Source: Microbacterium sp. 11MF
Lineage (GTDB): Bacteria; Actinomycetota; Actinomycetes; Actinomycetales; Microbacteriaceae
Length of the DNA stretch: 64,000 nucleotides
Reading direction: 5' to 3'
Assembly: GCF_000383475.1 (NCBI RefSeq)
Contig: NZ_KB911459.1
Span: 62,001-126,000, forward strand
Of this stretch, positions 7,835 through 17,206 are shown piece after piece. Each line of letters starts with the position of its first letter. Position 1 is the first letter of the stretch. The notes below the pieces were generated by a model. The model had not been told where the DNA came from. It ran no database searches and worked only from the letters and a program-made list of their open reading frames with translations. The translations under genes were made by a program, and so were the position numbers.

Positions 7835-7870
7835 AAGCGCTTGCTTGCGGCGAAATCACAGGGATATCCT
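7835..7870 (+). promoter_or_regulatory. Promoter with TetR-like operator for the exporter leader
   Basis: A -35 TTGCTT (7841-7846) and a -10 TATCCT (7865-7870) are 18 bp apart. The -35 overlaps an AAGC-N4-GCTT inverted repeat (7835-7846) that contains the palindrome AAGCGCTT, the kind of site bound by TetR-family repressors of exporters. No tetR gene is adjacent. The expected transcript start is near 7877. Confidence 0.55.
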
Positions 7871-7924
7871 GGAGGGCTCCCGCGCGATGCGGGCGCCTTG
7901 TCCGGCCCCATCAAGGAGGAAGCC

Positions 7925-7996
7925 ATGTCCACGGAGATCGTCTACACGAAGTCCGCCGCCTTCCTCGTCGCCGGACGCCCCGTCCGTCAGGGATGA
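7925..7996 (+). CDS. Candidate 23-aa leader peptide upstream of the ABC exporter
   Basis: The reading frame MSTEIVYTKSAAFLVAGRPV plus three residues is preceded by AAGGAGG 6 bases before the ATG, the strongest ribosome site in the neighbourhood. It ends 137 bp before the exporter ATG. The space between contains GCGCGG/CCGCGC arms (8015-8020, 8028-8033) with flanking GAGG/CCTC and a pyrimidine-rich tail, and a competing GGGAT/ATCCC pairing (7990-7994, 8010-8014) that starts within the end of the ORF. This layout resembles ribosome-mediated attenuation, as described for the Bacillus bmrBCD exporter operon. The attenuator role is inferred. Bases 7819-8133 hold nothing else recognisable. Confidence 0.5.
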   Translation: MSTEIVYTKSAAFLVAGRPVRQG

Positions 7997-8133
7997 CACC
8001 GAGGATCTGATCCCGCGCGGAGGCTTCCCGCGCACCTCTTCGTTCTCCCTCGACGGGTCACCGCGACCCTGATCGTCCGCGCCACGCCGCGCTCCTCGCC
8101 GCCTCGGCATCCGCTCCTCACCTGTGCAGGATC

Positions 8134-9954
8134 ATGACCTCCTCGACGCATCCCCGTCTGTCCACCGCCCGCTCCCTCGCCCGCCTGATCCCGTTCGCGA
8201 AGCCCGTGCTCCCGCGTCTCGGGCTCGGTGCCCTCAGCGCGCTCATCGCGAGCCTGCTGGGCCTGTCCATCCCGCTCGTCCTCGAGCAGATCGTCGGCAA
8301 GAACGGTCCCATCGCCTCGGGCAACCCGTGGCTGATCGCCCTCGGCGGCGGCGCCGTGCTGCTGCTCGGCCTGCTCGAAGCGCTCATGGTCTGGGCGCGC
8401 CGCTGGTTCGTGCTCTCTCCCGCCACCGCCGTCGAGTACGAGCTGCGCACCGACTTCTACGGCCGGCTGCAGCGACTGCCCGTCGCCTTCCACGACCGCT
8501 GGCAGTCGGGCCAGCTGCTCAGCCGCATGATGCAGGACATCGGCCTCATCCGCCGGTGGATGGCGTTCGGCGTCGTCCTGCTGGTCGTGAACATGATCAC
8601 GATCGTCGTCGGCTCGGCGATCCTGTTCAGCTGGCACTGGCTGCTCGGCACGATCTTCGTCATCGTCTCCGCACCGCTGTGGATCGCGGGCTTCGTGTTC
8701 GAGAACCGTTACGGCATGCTGTCGCGGCAGAGCCAGGACCAGGCCGGCGACCTGGCGACCGCCGTCGAGGAGTCGGTGCACGGCATCCGCGTCCTCAAGG
8801 CCTTCGGGCGCGGCAGCCATGCCCTGCGCAAGTTCACCCGCCAGGCCGAGACGCTGCGCGAGACCGAGATCAGCAAGGCCAAGGCCGTCGGCTGGATCTG
8901 GTTCTGGCTCGTGCTGCTGCCCGACATCGCCTTCGCGCTGTGCCTCGGCGCGGGCATCTACCTCGTCTCGGTCGGCGAGATCGACACCGCCGCGCTCATC
9001 GCCTTCTTCGCGATGGCGACGATCCTCCGCTGGCCCGTCGAGTCGATCGGGTTCCTGTTCTCGTTCCTCGTCGACGCACGCACCGCGACGGACCGCATCT
9101 TCGAAGTGTTCGACGAGCAGAACACGATCGTCGACCCCGAGAACCCGGTCTCGATCGCGGAGCCCCGCGGCGAGCTGGTCTTCGAGAGGGCGCGGTTCCG
9201 GTATCAGGATGCCGCGGCCACCGAGCGCGACCTGCTCGACGGCATCGACCTGTCGCTGCGACCCGGCGAGACCATGGCTCTCGTCGGTCTGACGGGGTCG
9301 GGAAAGACGACGCTCACGACCCTGCCCGGGCGCCTTTACGACGTCACCGGCGGTCGCGTGCTGATCGACGGCGTCGACGTCCGCGACCTGCCGTTGACCG
9401 AGCTGCGCCGTCACGTCGGCATGGCTTTCGAGGACGCGACGCTGTTCTCGCAGACCGTGCGTGAGAACGTCCTGCTCGGGCGCGAGGACCTCGACCCGCA
9501 GAGCGCCGAGGGGGAGCGCGTCATGCGCGAGGCCCTTCAGGTCGCGCAGGCCGCGTTCGTCGACGACCTGCCCGACGGCGTCGACACCGTCATCGGCGAA
9601 GAAGGGCTCAGCCTCTCGGGCGGTCAGCGTCAGCGCCTTGCGCTCGCGCGCGCCGTCGCGGCGCGTCCCGCCGTCCTCGTCCTCGACGACCCGCTGTCGG
9701 CACTCGACGTCGACACCGAGGCGCTCGTCGAGGACGCCCTCCGTGTGGTCCTGGCCGAGACGACGGCGCTCGTCGTCGCGCACCGGCCCTCCACCGTCAC
9801 GCTCGCCGACCGCGTCGCGCTCCTCGAAGAGGGACGCATCACCGCCGTCGGCACGCACTCCGAGCTCCTGCGCACCAGCGAGCACTACCGGCACGTCATC
9901 TCGAGTCTCGAGGACGAGCAGGAACGTCAGCACAAGAGGGAGGTGTCCCTGTGA
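8134..9954 (+). CDS. ABC exporter half-transporter, subunit with degenerate Walker B
   Basis: A 606-aa fusion of six membrane helices (residues about 25-320) and a nucleotide-binding domain. The domain has Walker [10 protein letters not shown], signature LSGGQRQR, Walker [13 protein letters not shown] and H-loop AHRP. The residue after the Walker B Asp is Asp, not the catalytic Glu, which marks the inactive site of a heterodimeric exporter. The signature is canonical and should complete the active site of the partner. The last codons overlap the partner's GTG by 4 bp. Likely role: multidrug or lipid export in the plasma membrane; substrate unknown. Confidence 0.88.
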   Translation: MTSSTHPRLSTARSLARLIPFAKPVLPRLGLGALSALIASLLGLSIPLVLEQIVGKNGPIASGNPWLIALGGGAVLLLGLLEALMVWARRWFVLSPATAVEYELRTDFYGRLQRLPVAFHDRWQSGQLLSRMMQDIGLIRRWMAFGVVLLVVNMITIVVGSAILFSWHWLLGTIFVIVSAPLWIAGFVFENRYGMLSRQSQDQAGDLATAVEESVHGIRVLKAFGRGSHALRKFTRQAETLRETEISKAKAVGWIWFWLVLLPDIAFALCLGAGIYLVSVGEIDTAALIAFFAMATILRWPVESIGFLFSFLVDARTATDRIFEVFDEQNTIVDPENPVSIAEPRGELVFERARFRYQDAAATERDLLDGIDLSLRPGETMALVGLTGSGKTTLTTLPGRLYDVTGGRVLIDGVDVRDLPLTELRRHVGMAFEDATLFSQTVRENVLLGREDLDPQSAEGERVMREALQVAQAAFVDDLPDGVDTVIGEEGLSLSGGQRQRLALARAVAARPAVLVLDDPLSALDVDTEALVEDALRVVLAETTALVVAHRPSTVTLADRVALLEEGRITAVGTHSELLRTSEHYRHVISSLEDEQERQHKREVSL

Positions 9955-11762
9955 GCACCGTCACGGGCACCAGCGGCGAAGACCGCTCCGATTACACCCG
10001 CGAAGAGAGCCGGCAGATCCGGCGTCGCTCGCTGCGACTCCTCGGGTCGCTCGTCACGCCGCTGAAGATGCAGCTCGTCCTCGCGGGGATCGTGCTGGTC
10101 ATCTCGACCGTCCTCCGCGTCGCCGGTCCCGCCCTCGTCGGCTGGGGCATCGCGAACGCGCTCCCGGCCGTCCAGAAGGAAGCCGACTGGATGCCGACGA
10201 TCGTCGTCGTCATCATCTTCCTGATCTCCGCGATCGGCGGCGCCGCGCTCATCGGCTGGTACGCCGTCGTCGTGGCGCGCCTGACCCAGGCGGTCATGCT
10301 GGACCTCCGCAAGCGGATCTTCCTGCACACGCAGAAGCTCAGCCTCGAGTTCCACGAGTCGTACACGTCGGGCCGCATCATCTCGCGTCAGACGAGCGAC
10401 CTCGACACGATCCGCGAGCTGCTCGACGGCGGTCTGAACGAGCTCGTCTCGGGCCTGCTGTACGGCGGGTTCACTCTCGTCGCGCTGATCCTGCTCGACT
10501 GGCAGTCCGGTCTCGTCCTCGCAGCCATGGGCGTCCCGCTGTTCTTCCTCATGCGCTGGTTCTACCTGCGCTCGCAGGTCGTCTACCGCGAGTCCCGCGT
10601 CGTGAGCGCCAAGGTGATCGTCAAGTTCGTCGAGACGATGACCGGTGTCCGCGCCGTCAAGGCGTTCCGCAAGGAGCCGGCGAACGACCGCGAGTTCGGC
10701 GGTCTGGCGAGCGACTACCGCGACATCAACATGCGCTCGATCCGCCTGTTCGGCACGTTCGAGCCCGCGATGATGGCCCTGGCATCCTTCGCCCTCGCGG
10801 CAGTGCTGCTCTGGGGTGGTCTGCGCGTTGTGAGCGGGGCTCTCGAGCTCGGTTTCCTGCTGTCGGCCGTCCTGTACGTCCGGAACTTCTTCGCGCCGAT
10901 GCAGGAGGTGGCGTTCTTCCTGAACTCCTACCAGTCCGCCACGGCGGCGCTCGAGAAGGTGTCGGGCGTCCTCGAGGAGTCGCCGACCGTCCCGGATCCG
11001 GCGAAGCCGGTCGACCTCCGCGAGGCCAGCGGCCACCTGAGCTTCGACGACGTGACCTTCGGGTACTCCGAGACGAAGATCATCCTGCCGGACTTCCGCC
11101 TCGACATACCCGCCGGGCAGACGATCGCCCTCGTCGGGACGACGGGTGCCGGCAAATCGACGCTCGCCAAGCTCGTCGCACGGTTCTACGACCCGACGAA
11201 GGGTGCGGTGACGCTCGACGGCGTCGACCTGCGGGAGCTGCACCCGAAGGATCTGCGCCGCGCGATCGTCATGGTCACGCAGGAGGCCTACCTGTTCAGC
11301 GGGACCGTCGCCGACAACATCGCCCTCGGCAAGCCCGACGCGACGATGGACGAGATCCGTGCGGCGGCGCGCGCCGTGGGGGCGGACGGCTTCATCCAGA
11401 AGCTGCCCGACGGCTACGACACCGACGTGAACAAGCGCGGCGGCCGCGTATCGGCGGGGCAGCGTCAGCTGATCTCGTTCGCGCGCGCCTTCCTCGCCGA
11501 CCCGGCCGTGCTGATCCTCGACGAGGCGACGGCGTCGCTCGACATCCCGAGCGAGCGGCAGATCCAGGAGGCCCTCGGCACCCTGCTCGCCGACCGCACG
11601 GCGATCATCATCGCGCACCGCCTGTCGACGGTCGCGATCGCCGACCGCGTGCTCGTCATGGAGCACGGCCGCATCATCGAGGACGACACCCCCGACGCCC
11701 TCATCGCGGGCACGGGCAAGTTCGCCCAGCTGCACCGGGCCTGGCGCGAGTCGCTCGTCTGA
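9951..11762 (+). CDS. ABC exporter half-transporter, catalytic subunit
   Basis: A 603-aa partner of the preceding protein with the same membrane-plus-ATPase layout. Here Walker A is GTTGAGKST and Walker B is [12 protein letters not shown] with the catalytic Glu, but the signature is VSAGQRQL instead of LSGGQ. The two subunits thus complement each other as in TM287/288 and BmrCD: one active and one degenerate ATP site. It starts with GTG in a GTGA overlap, after an AGAGGGAGG ribosome site. A hairpin at 11783-11817 ends the operon. Confidence 0.88.
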   Translation: MSTVTGTSGEDRSDYTREESRQIRRRSLRLLGSLVTPLKMQLVLAGIVLVISTVLRVAGPALVGWGIANALPAVQKEADWMPTIVVVIIFLISAIGGAALIGWYAVVVARLTQAVMLDLRKRIFLHTQKLSLEFHESYTSGRIISRQTSDLDTIRELLDGGLNELVSGLLYGGFTLVALILLDWQSGLVLAAMGVPLFFLMRWFYLRSQVVYRESRVVSAKVIVKFVETMTGVRAVKAFRKEPANDREFGGLASDYRDINMRSIRLFGTFEPAMMALASFALAAVLLWGGLRVVSGALELGFLLSAVLYVRNFFAPMQEVAFFLNSYQSATAALEKVSGVLEESPTVPDPAKPVDLREASGHLSFDDVTFGYSETKIILPDFRLDIPAGQTIALVGTTGAGKSTLAKLVARFYDPTKGAVTLDGVDLRELHPKDLRRAIVMVTQEAYLFSGTVADNIALGKPDATMDEIRAAARAVGADGFIQKLPDGYDTDVNKRGGRVSAGQRQLISFARAFLADPAVLILDEATASLDIPSERQIQEALGTLLADRTAIIIAHRLSTVAIADRVLVMEHGRIIEDDTPDALIAGTGKFAQLHRAWRESLV

Positions 11763-11782
11763 GTCGATCCTGGTCCGCTGAC

Positions 11783-11817
11783 GGGTGCCGGGGCCCGATG
11801 TCGGGGCCTCGGCATCC
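11783..11817 (+). terminator. Hairpin terminator after the ABC exporter
   Basis: Arms 11783-11796 and 11803-11817 pair nearly completely (two G-T or mismatched positions) around a short loop. GC-rich with no T run. Confidence 0.6.
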
Positions 11818-11830
11818 GTCGTTCGCGGCG

Positions 11831-11910
11831 GCCGAGTGTGCCGGATGCAGGTTCAGGGGGTGTTCACCGCGCTCAGGGCACCATCGGAGCCGTCTGAACC
11901 TGCACTCGGC
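11831..11910. repeat. Extragenic long-armed palindrome (element a)
   Basis: The right arm CTGAACCTGCACTCGGC (11894-11910) pairs with GCCGAGTG (11831-11838) plus TGCAGGTTCAG (11846-11856); the left arm carries an 8-base insertion. The loop is about 37 bases. It lies between the convergent exporter and kinase genes. Similar long-armed elements with different sequence occur at 34683, 38904 and 54590. Confidence 0.55.
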
Positions 11911-11935
11911 ACGGTCACCGCGCGTCGCGTGCGGG

Positions 11936-12853
11936 TCAGATCGCGCCGGCGCGGTGGACGGCGGCGCCGAGCGGATGCGCGGGGGTGATCTCCGCCAGGG
12001 CGAGGGCGCCGTCGATCCCGACGCCGCGGGGCGAGACGAGGCGGAGGTCCTCGCCGAGTTCGGACTCGAAGGCGTCGTGCAGCGTTCGCGAGGCGAAGAC
12101 CCCGCCGATGGCGCAGACGTCGAACGCCGGCTCGTCGGTGCGCACGCGTCGGACCGCGGTCCGGGCGGATGAGGCGAGCTCGTGCGCCGCGCGACGCGAG
12201 ATGTCCTGCGCCACCGCGTCGCTGGCATCCGCGGCTGCAGCGACCTCGCGAGCGAGCGAGGCGACGACGCGCACGCGGTCGTGGTCGGCCTGCAGCGCCA
12301 TGTAGGCCTGCGTCAGGTCCGGCCAGCGCGACAGCGCGGCCTCGGTCAGAACCGTCGCGGGGCCGCGTCCGTCGTAGGCGCGCATCACGGCATCGAGGGC
12401 CGCGCGCCCGATCCAGTAGCCGCTGCCGGCGTCGCCCATGATCCAGCCCCAGCCGTCGACCCGCGCCGTCTCGGTCTCGCCGACGGCCAGAGTGACGACT
12501 CCGGTGCCGGCTGCGACGACGGCGCCGTGCCGATCGCCCAGCGCACCGAGGAACGACGTCGTCGAATCGTGCGCGAGCATCGTCGCCTGCACGCCGTCGG
12601 CGTGGACCAGCGCGAGCAGCGCATCCGCATCGGCGTCGCGGTCGGTGAGTCCCGAGATCCCCGCCGTCACGACGTCGAGGTCGGTGCCGGTCCGCGCGAG
12701 GGTCTCGCGCACGACGTCGGCGAGCTGCGGCAGGAGGGGGATGCCGGTGTGGATGCCGCGGAACGTCAGGTCCTCGCGGCGGGTGCCGTCGTCGACTCGC
12801 ACCTTGATGTCGCTCTGTCCCGCATCGATGGCGAGCACTCGGCGCGCGTTCAT
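11936..12853 (-). CDS. BadF/BadG/BcrA/BcrD-type sugar kinase
   Basis: A 305-aa ASKHA-fold kinase. The N-terminal phosphate loop is AIDAGQSDIK, the second is AAGTGVVTLAVG, followed by GDAGSGYWIGR and the adenosine motif IGGVFAS. Proteins of this family include N-acetylglucosamine kinases. As the last gene of a mannoside-use operon it probably phosphorylates the released sugar (mannose or an amino sugar); the substrate is inferred from context. The start at 12853 gives a 4-bp ATGA overlap with the upstream hydrolase gene. Confidence 0.75.
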   Translation of the reverse strand: MNARRVLAIDAGQSDIKVRVDDGTRREDLTFRGIHTGIPLLPQLADVVRETLARTGTDLDVVTAGISGLTDRDADADALLALVHADGVQATMLAHDSTTSFLGALGDRHGAVVAAGTGVVTLAVGETETARVDGWGWIMGDAGSGYWIGRAALDAVMRAYDGRGPATVLTEAALSRWPDLTQAYMALQADHDRVRVVASLAREVAAAADASDAVAQDISRRAAHELASSARTAVRRVRTDEPAFDVCAIGGVFASRTLHDAFESELGEDLRLVSPRGVGIDGALALAEITPAHPLGAAVHRAGAI

Positions 12854-13815
12854 CGTCCTCCTCCGGTGGTGGCGCCTGCCAGCGCCCGGTACCGCTCGCG
12901 CAGGAACTCTCCCGCCGGCTTGCCATATGGACAGTAGTCGTCGTTGCGGTCGGCGACGTCCGGGTCGTAGAGCTCGGCCGGCCAGTCCCAGAGGAAGAAC
13001 CCCGACATCCACTCGCGTTCCGCGCACGCGTCGAACATGACGCGGTAGTAGTCGAGCTGCGCCTGTCCCGACGGCGCGCCCTCGAGAGCCCAGTCATTCG
13101 GTCGCATCGGGGAGTTCTCGCGCGAGGGGCATCCCGCTTCGAGGAAGACGAACGGTTTGCCGGATGCCGCGACGACCGCCTCGATCCGGTCGAGGTTCTC
13201 CTGCCACGCGTCGATCGGGTAGTAGCCGCTCGAGGAGATCACGTCGACCGCGTCCCACCAGCCGACCCGATCCTCCTGGTACTTGTCGCAGTTGTACGTC
13301 ACGAGTCCGGAGTACACCTCTCGCACGGCCCGCACCAGGTCACGCCAGTGCGACTCCTGCCCGTCGGCGCGCACCATCTCGCACCCGATGCAGAGCATCG
13401 CGCAGCCCTCGGCCTCGGCGATGCGGGCGGCGTCGAGGATGAACTCCCGGTACGAGGCGAACCACTCCGTCCAGCTCGGCTCGCCGGGCACGTCCCAGTC
13501 GAAGAAGCCGATGAACGCGCGCCAGGTCCCCTCGGCGACGTTGACGACCGGCTTCAGACAGACCTTCAGGCCGCGGTCGTGCGCCACACGGATGGCGTGG
13601 ACGATCTCGCCCTCGGTGACCGTCGGCTCGTCGCGGAACGGGATCTCGGTCGAGAACGCGGTCGTCTGCAGGGCGGCGTACGAGAGCGCCGTCCACGTGA
13701 CGCCGTGGTCGACCATCGCGTCGAGGGATGCCGCGGCCGCAGGTGTCGTCCACGTTCCGCGGACGCCCGTCCACCCCCACGTCATCCCGCAGACGAATCC
13801 ATCCGGCAGGCTCAT
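12850..13815 (-). CDS. Glycoside hydrolase, GH113-like (beta-mannanase family)
   Basis: A 321-aa (beta/alpha)8-barrel enzyme beginning DGFVCGMTWGWTGVRGTW, a start typical of the GH113 group. Likely catalytic Glu residues sit in CIGCEMVRADG (acid/base) and FLEAGCPSREN (nucleophile). There is no signal peptide, so it acts in the cytoplasm on imported manno-oligosaccharides together with the beta-mannosidase encoded directly upstream. Its ATG overlaps that gene's stop by 4 bp, and its own stop overlaps the kinase start. Substrate specificity is inferred from family and operon. Confidence 0.75.
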   Translation of the reverse strand: MSLPDGFVCGMTWGWTGVRGTWTTPAAAASLDAMVDHGVTWTALSYAALQTTAFSTEIPFRDEPTVTEGEIVHAIRVAHDRGLKVCLKPVVNVAEGTWRAFIGFFDWDVPGEPSWTEWFASYREFILDAARIAEAEGCAMLCIGCEMVRADGQESHWRDLVRAVREVYSGLVTYNCDKYQEDRVGWWDAVDVISSSGYYPIDAWQENLDRIEAVVAASGKPFVFLEAGCPSRENSPMRPNDWALEGAPSGQAQLDYYRVMFDACAEREWMSGFFLWDWPAELYDPDVADRNDDYCPYGKPAGEFLRERYRALAGATTGGGR

Positions 13816-16313
13816 CCGGTCACCAGCTGGTTGGCGGAGCGGAGCACGCGGGGGTCCGCGAGCGCGTCCGCGTCGAGCGCGACGCCGGCGTCGTGGCGCA
13901 CGACGATGCGTCCGGTCTCGCCGGGGAGCAGCGTGAGCAGGCCGTCGGCGGGCTGCGCGGAGGCATGCACCTTGTCGGCGAGCAGCGAGACCTCGCGGAC
14001 GAAGCGGGCAGCCGTGATGCTGACCTCGGTGCCTCCCTCGACGGCGCGCGTCGAGACCGTCAGACCGGGATCGCCGAGCGTCGAGTCGCGCGGCTCGGCG
14101 AAGTACCAGACTCCGCGCGCGCCGTCGGCATCGACCACGAGCGCCTCGGACGCGGCATCCGCCGCCGTGGCGAGCTCGGCATCGATCGACACGACGAGCG
14201 TTCCCCGGGCCTCGACGGTGACGTCCACCGCCGTGTCCGCGAGCACCTCGCCGCCGAACGAGACGCGTCGCGTGCGCACCGGGACGCTCCACGCCTCATC
14301 GGTGTCGTTTCCGAGGACCGCGACGAGCCGGCCGTCGCGCGGCTGCACCGTCGCGACGCGGGGCGCGAAAGCGTTCTTCAGCGCGTGGAACAGCGGCTTG
14401 ACCCGCTCGGCCCCGTCGATCGCGGCCCACGAGGTGACCGGCCAGCAGTCGTTGAGCTGCCAGACGACGGCGCCCATCGTGTGCGGCGCCCACGAGCGGA
14501 AGTGGTCGAGCGCGGCGCCGACGGCGAGGGCCTGGTTCAGTTGCATCGCCCAATGCCAGGTCTCCATGTCTGCCGGCACCCGGAAGTGGGGGAGCAGCCC
14601 GTTCGTGAGCTTCACGTTGCCGTCGATGGCCTTCTGGTGGACGATCATGCCCGGCGACTCGGGCGTCAGCGGCGCATCGTCGACGGACTCGACGAGCGTC
14701 GTCCACGCCGGCGGCGCCTGCCAGCCGAACTCGGCGACGAAGCGCGGCGTGTGGTCGCGGTACGTTGCCCAGTCGCGCCGGTTCCACTGCTCCCACAGGT
14801 GCATGCTGCCGTGCAGCTCGTCGTTCGGGTGCGGCCCCGTCTGACGACCGGATGCCGCGTCCCAGCCCGTCTCCGGACTGAAGGGGCTCCCGGGGGCGTA
14901 CGGGACGTGCGGGGCGAGTTCGGCGATGAGGGCGGGGAAGAGTTCGTAGTAGTACGTCGCACCCCAGCTCTTGCCGTCGAGGCTCAGCTTCCAGCCCCAG
15001 TCCTCGAAGCCCCAGAGGTTCTCGTTGTTGCCGACGAGCTGCGCGAGCGAGGCGTGCGAGGCGAGTCGGACGATGTTCTCGCGCGCCTCGGCCTCGATCT
15101 CGGAGCGCAGGGGCTCCTCCTCGGGGTAGGCGGCGCACGCGAAGAGGAAGTCCTGCCAGACGAGCAGGCCGAGTTCGTCCGCGAGGTCGTAGAAGTCGTC
15201 GGACTCGTAGAGGCCGCCGCCCCACACGCGGATGAGGTTCACGTTCGCGTCGATCGCCTGGCGGAAGCGGCGCTCGTAGCGGTCGCGGTCGACGCGCACG
15301 GGGAGCGCGTCGTCGGGGATCCAGTTGACCCCCTTCACGAAGATCGGCCGGTCGTTGATGACGAGCGTGTACGGCGTGCCCGCGGCATCCGGCTCGATGT
15401 TCCAGTGGACCGTCCGGAACCCCACCCGACGGGTGGTCGCGTCGACCGTCCCGCCCTCGGCGTGCAGGGAGACCTCGACGGTGTAGAGCGGCTGGCCGCC
15501 GTGACCGACGGGCCACCAGCGGTGGGCCACGGGGAGGTCGACCTCGACGTGCCCGTTCTCGCCGACGGCGGTGGCGACCACGGTCGCGTCGCCGTCCAGG
15601 CCCGGACCCCGCACCACCGCACGCAGCTCGAGCGGGGTGTCGGCGGCATCCGTCCGGTCGATGCGGACGTCCACCGACACGCGTCCGCCGTCGCCGTCCG
15701 GCATCGCGACGACGCAGGTCTCGGCCAGTCGCGCGGTCGACCACGACTCGAGGCGCGCCGGCTTCCAGATGCCGCTCGTGTACGTCGCGATGCCCCAGTC
15801 CCAGCCGAAGCTGCAGGCGGACTTGCGGATCGCCTCGTAGGGCAGCGGGTACGGACGCGGCCGGGCACCGAGCTCGATGCTCGCCTGATTCGCGTACGGC
15901 ACCGGTGCCCGGAAGGCGACCTCGAGGTCGTTGTCGCCGTCGCGCAGGAGCGCGGCCACGTCGTAGCGGTAGGAGCGATGCTGATTGGCGACCTCGCCGA
16001 TCACCGTGCCGTTGAGGCGGATCGCGGCGACCGTATCGAGACCGTCGAACACGAGGTCGTGGCGCTCGCTGCCGTCGGGCGTCCAGGCGAACGTCGTCCG
16101 ATACGTCCAATCGACGAGGCCGATCCACGCCAGCAGCGACTCGTTGTCGCCGTGGAACGGGTCGGGGATCAGGCCCTCGGCGAGCAGATCGACGTGGATG
16201 CTGCCGGGCACGGTCGCGGGCACGGTGAGACCGCCGACGACGTCGGGTACGGGACCCGCGGTGGCGCGGACGGTCCATCCGTCGTGGAGGGGACGGCGGG
16301 AGAGGTGGGTCAC
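13812..16313 (-). CDS. Beta-mannosidase, GH2
   Basis: An 833-aa intracellular enzyme with the GH2 layout: jelly-roll start (RPLHDGWTVRA), immunoglobulin-like domain, catalytic barrel, then C-terminal beta domains. The acid/base Glu is in QLVGNNENLWG, and the nucleophile Glu is in FVAEFGWQAPP; the GWQ context and KGVNWIPDD are characteristic of beta-mannosidases. It should cleave terminal beta-mannosides imported by the ABC transporter of the same operon. The start is a GTG overlapping the permease stop (GTGA), which removes an unrelated N-terminal extension of the open frame. Confidence 0.88.
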   Translation of the reverse strand: MTHLSRRPLHDGWTVRATAGPVPDVVGGLTVPATVPGSIHVDLLAEGLIPDPFHGDNESLLAWIGLVDWTYRTTFAWTPDGSERHDLVFDGLDTVAAIRLNGTVIGEVANQHRSYRYDVAALLRDGDNDLEVAFRAPVPYANQASIELGARPRPYPLPYEAIRKSACSFGWDWGIATYTSGIWKPARLESWSTARLAETCVVAMPDGDGGRVSVDVRIDRTDAADTPLELRAVVRGPGLDGDATVVATAVGENGHVEVDLPVAHRWWPVGHGGQPLYTVEVSLHAEGGTVDATTRRVGFRTVHWNIEPDAAGTPYTLVINDRPIFVKGVNWIPDDALPVRVDRDRYERRFRQAIDANVNLIRVWGGGLYESDDFYDLADELGLLVWQDFLFACAAYPEEEPLRSEIEAEARENIVRLASHASLAQLVGNNENLWGFEDWGWKLSLDGKSWGATYYYELFPALIAELAPHVPYAPGSPFSPETGWDAASGRQTGPHPNDELHGSMHLWEQWNRRDWATYRDHTPRFVAEFGWQAPPAWTTLVESVDDAPLTPESPGMIVHQKAIDGNVKLTNGLLPHFRVPADMETWHWAMQLNQALAVGAALDHFRSWAPHTMGAVVWQLNDCWPVTSWAAIDGAERVKPLFHALKNAFAPRVATVQPRDGRLVAVLGNDTDEAWSVPVRTRRVSFGGEVLADTAVDVTVEARGTLVVSIDAELATAADAASEALVVDADGARGVWYFAEPRDSTLGDPGLTVSTRAVEGGTEVSITAARFVREVSLLADKVHASAQPADGLLTLLPGETGRIVVRHDAGVALDADALADPRVLRSANQLVTG

Positions 16314-17206
16314 TTGACGGCTCCTGAGGTGAGGCCCTGGTAGATCCATCGTTGCAGGACGAGGAAGGCGACCAGCGTCGGGATGATCACGACGAGCGTG
16401 CCGGCCGCGATCACCTCCCACTGCGCGCCGAACGGACCTTTGAATCGGAAGAGGGACGTGGAGATCATGCCCTCGGAGGGCAGGTAGAGGAAGGGGGCGT
16501 AGAACTCGTTGTAGACCGCGATGCCCTTGATGATGACGACGGTGGCGATCGCGGGGCGCAGCAGGGGGAGGATCACACGCCAGTAGATCGTCCACCGGTT
16601 GGCGCCGTCGATCATCGCGGCTTCGTCGAGCGAGATCGGGATCGACTGCATGAACTGGATGAAGAGGTAGATCGCGATGATGTCGGTGCCCATGAAGAGC
16701 AGGATCAGCGCGGCCTTGGTGTCGTAGAGGCCGAGACCGTTGACGAGCTGGAACGTCGCGACCTGACTCGTCACCCCCGGGATGAGGGTGGCCAGCAGGA
16801 ACAGGCCCATGACGAGCTTCTTGCCCCGGAAGGCGAACCGGTCGAGGGCGTACGCGGCCATCGTGCCGAGTGCGATCGTGCCGACGAGGGAGACGGCCAG
16901 GACGATCGTCGTGTTGACGAAGCCCTCGAGCATCTTGCCGCTCGTGAACGCCGTCACGAAGTTGTCGAAGTTCAGCCAGTTCGACGGCGGATCGAACGGC
17001 CCCGTCGCCGCGTATTCGCTCGAGCTCTTCATCGAGGCGAACAGCAGCACCGACAGCGGCAGCAGGGTGACGACCGCGGCGATCACGAGGCTGGTGTACT
17101 TCGCCGCGGTGGCGCTCATGCTGCCGAGACGCTGGAGCGGCGTCCGCCCCGACCGGCGCCGGGGGAGGGGCGTGGGCTTCGTGGGCGGAATCAGCGTGGC
17201 GGTCAT
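16310..17206 (-). CDS. Sugar ABC transporter permease, MalG type
   Basis: A 298-aa membrane protein with six predicted helices and the ABC-importer coupling motif EAAMIDGANRWTIYWRVILP. It forms the channel with the permease encoded upstream. No ATPase gene is present in this operon, as is common for carbohydrate importers that share an MsiK-type ATPase encoded elsewhere. The ATG at 17206 overlaps the previous stop by 4 bp. Confidence 0.88.
   Translation of the reverse strand: MTATLIPPTKPTPLPRRRSGRTPLQRLGSMSATAAKYTSLVIAAVVTLLPLSVLLFASMKSSSEYAATGPFDPPSNWLNFDNFVTAFTSGKMLEGFVNTTIVLAVSLVGTIALGTMAAYALDRFAFRGKKLVMGLFLLATLIPGVTSQVATFQLVNGLGLYDTKAALILLFMGTDIIAIYLFIQFMQSIPISLDEAAMIDGANRWTIYWRVILPLLRPAIATVVIIKGIAVYNEFYAPFLYLPSEGMISTSLFRFKGPFGAQWEVIAAGTLVVIIPTLVAFLVLQRWIYQGLTSGAVK

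Noticed and set aside
7987..11735. Very long open frames antisense to both ABC exporter genes
   Set aside because: High GC favours open antisense frames; the products are Arg/Asp/Glu-rich without folds, while the plus strand encodes complete exporters.
13728..16343. An 871-codon plus-strand frame across the beta-mannosidase gene
   Set aside because: Antisense shadow of a clear GH2 enzyme; composition is almost only Arg, Gly, Asp and Val.
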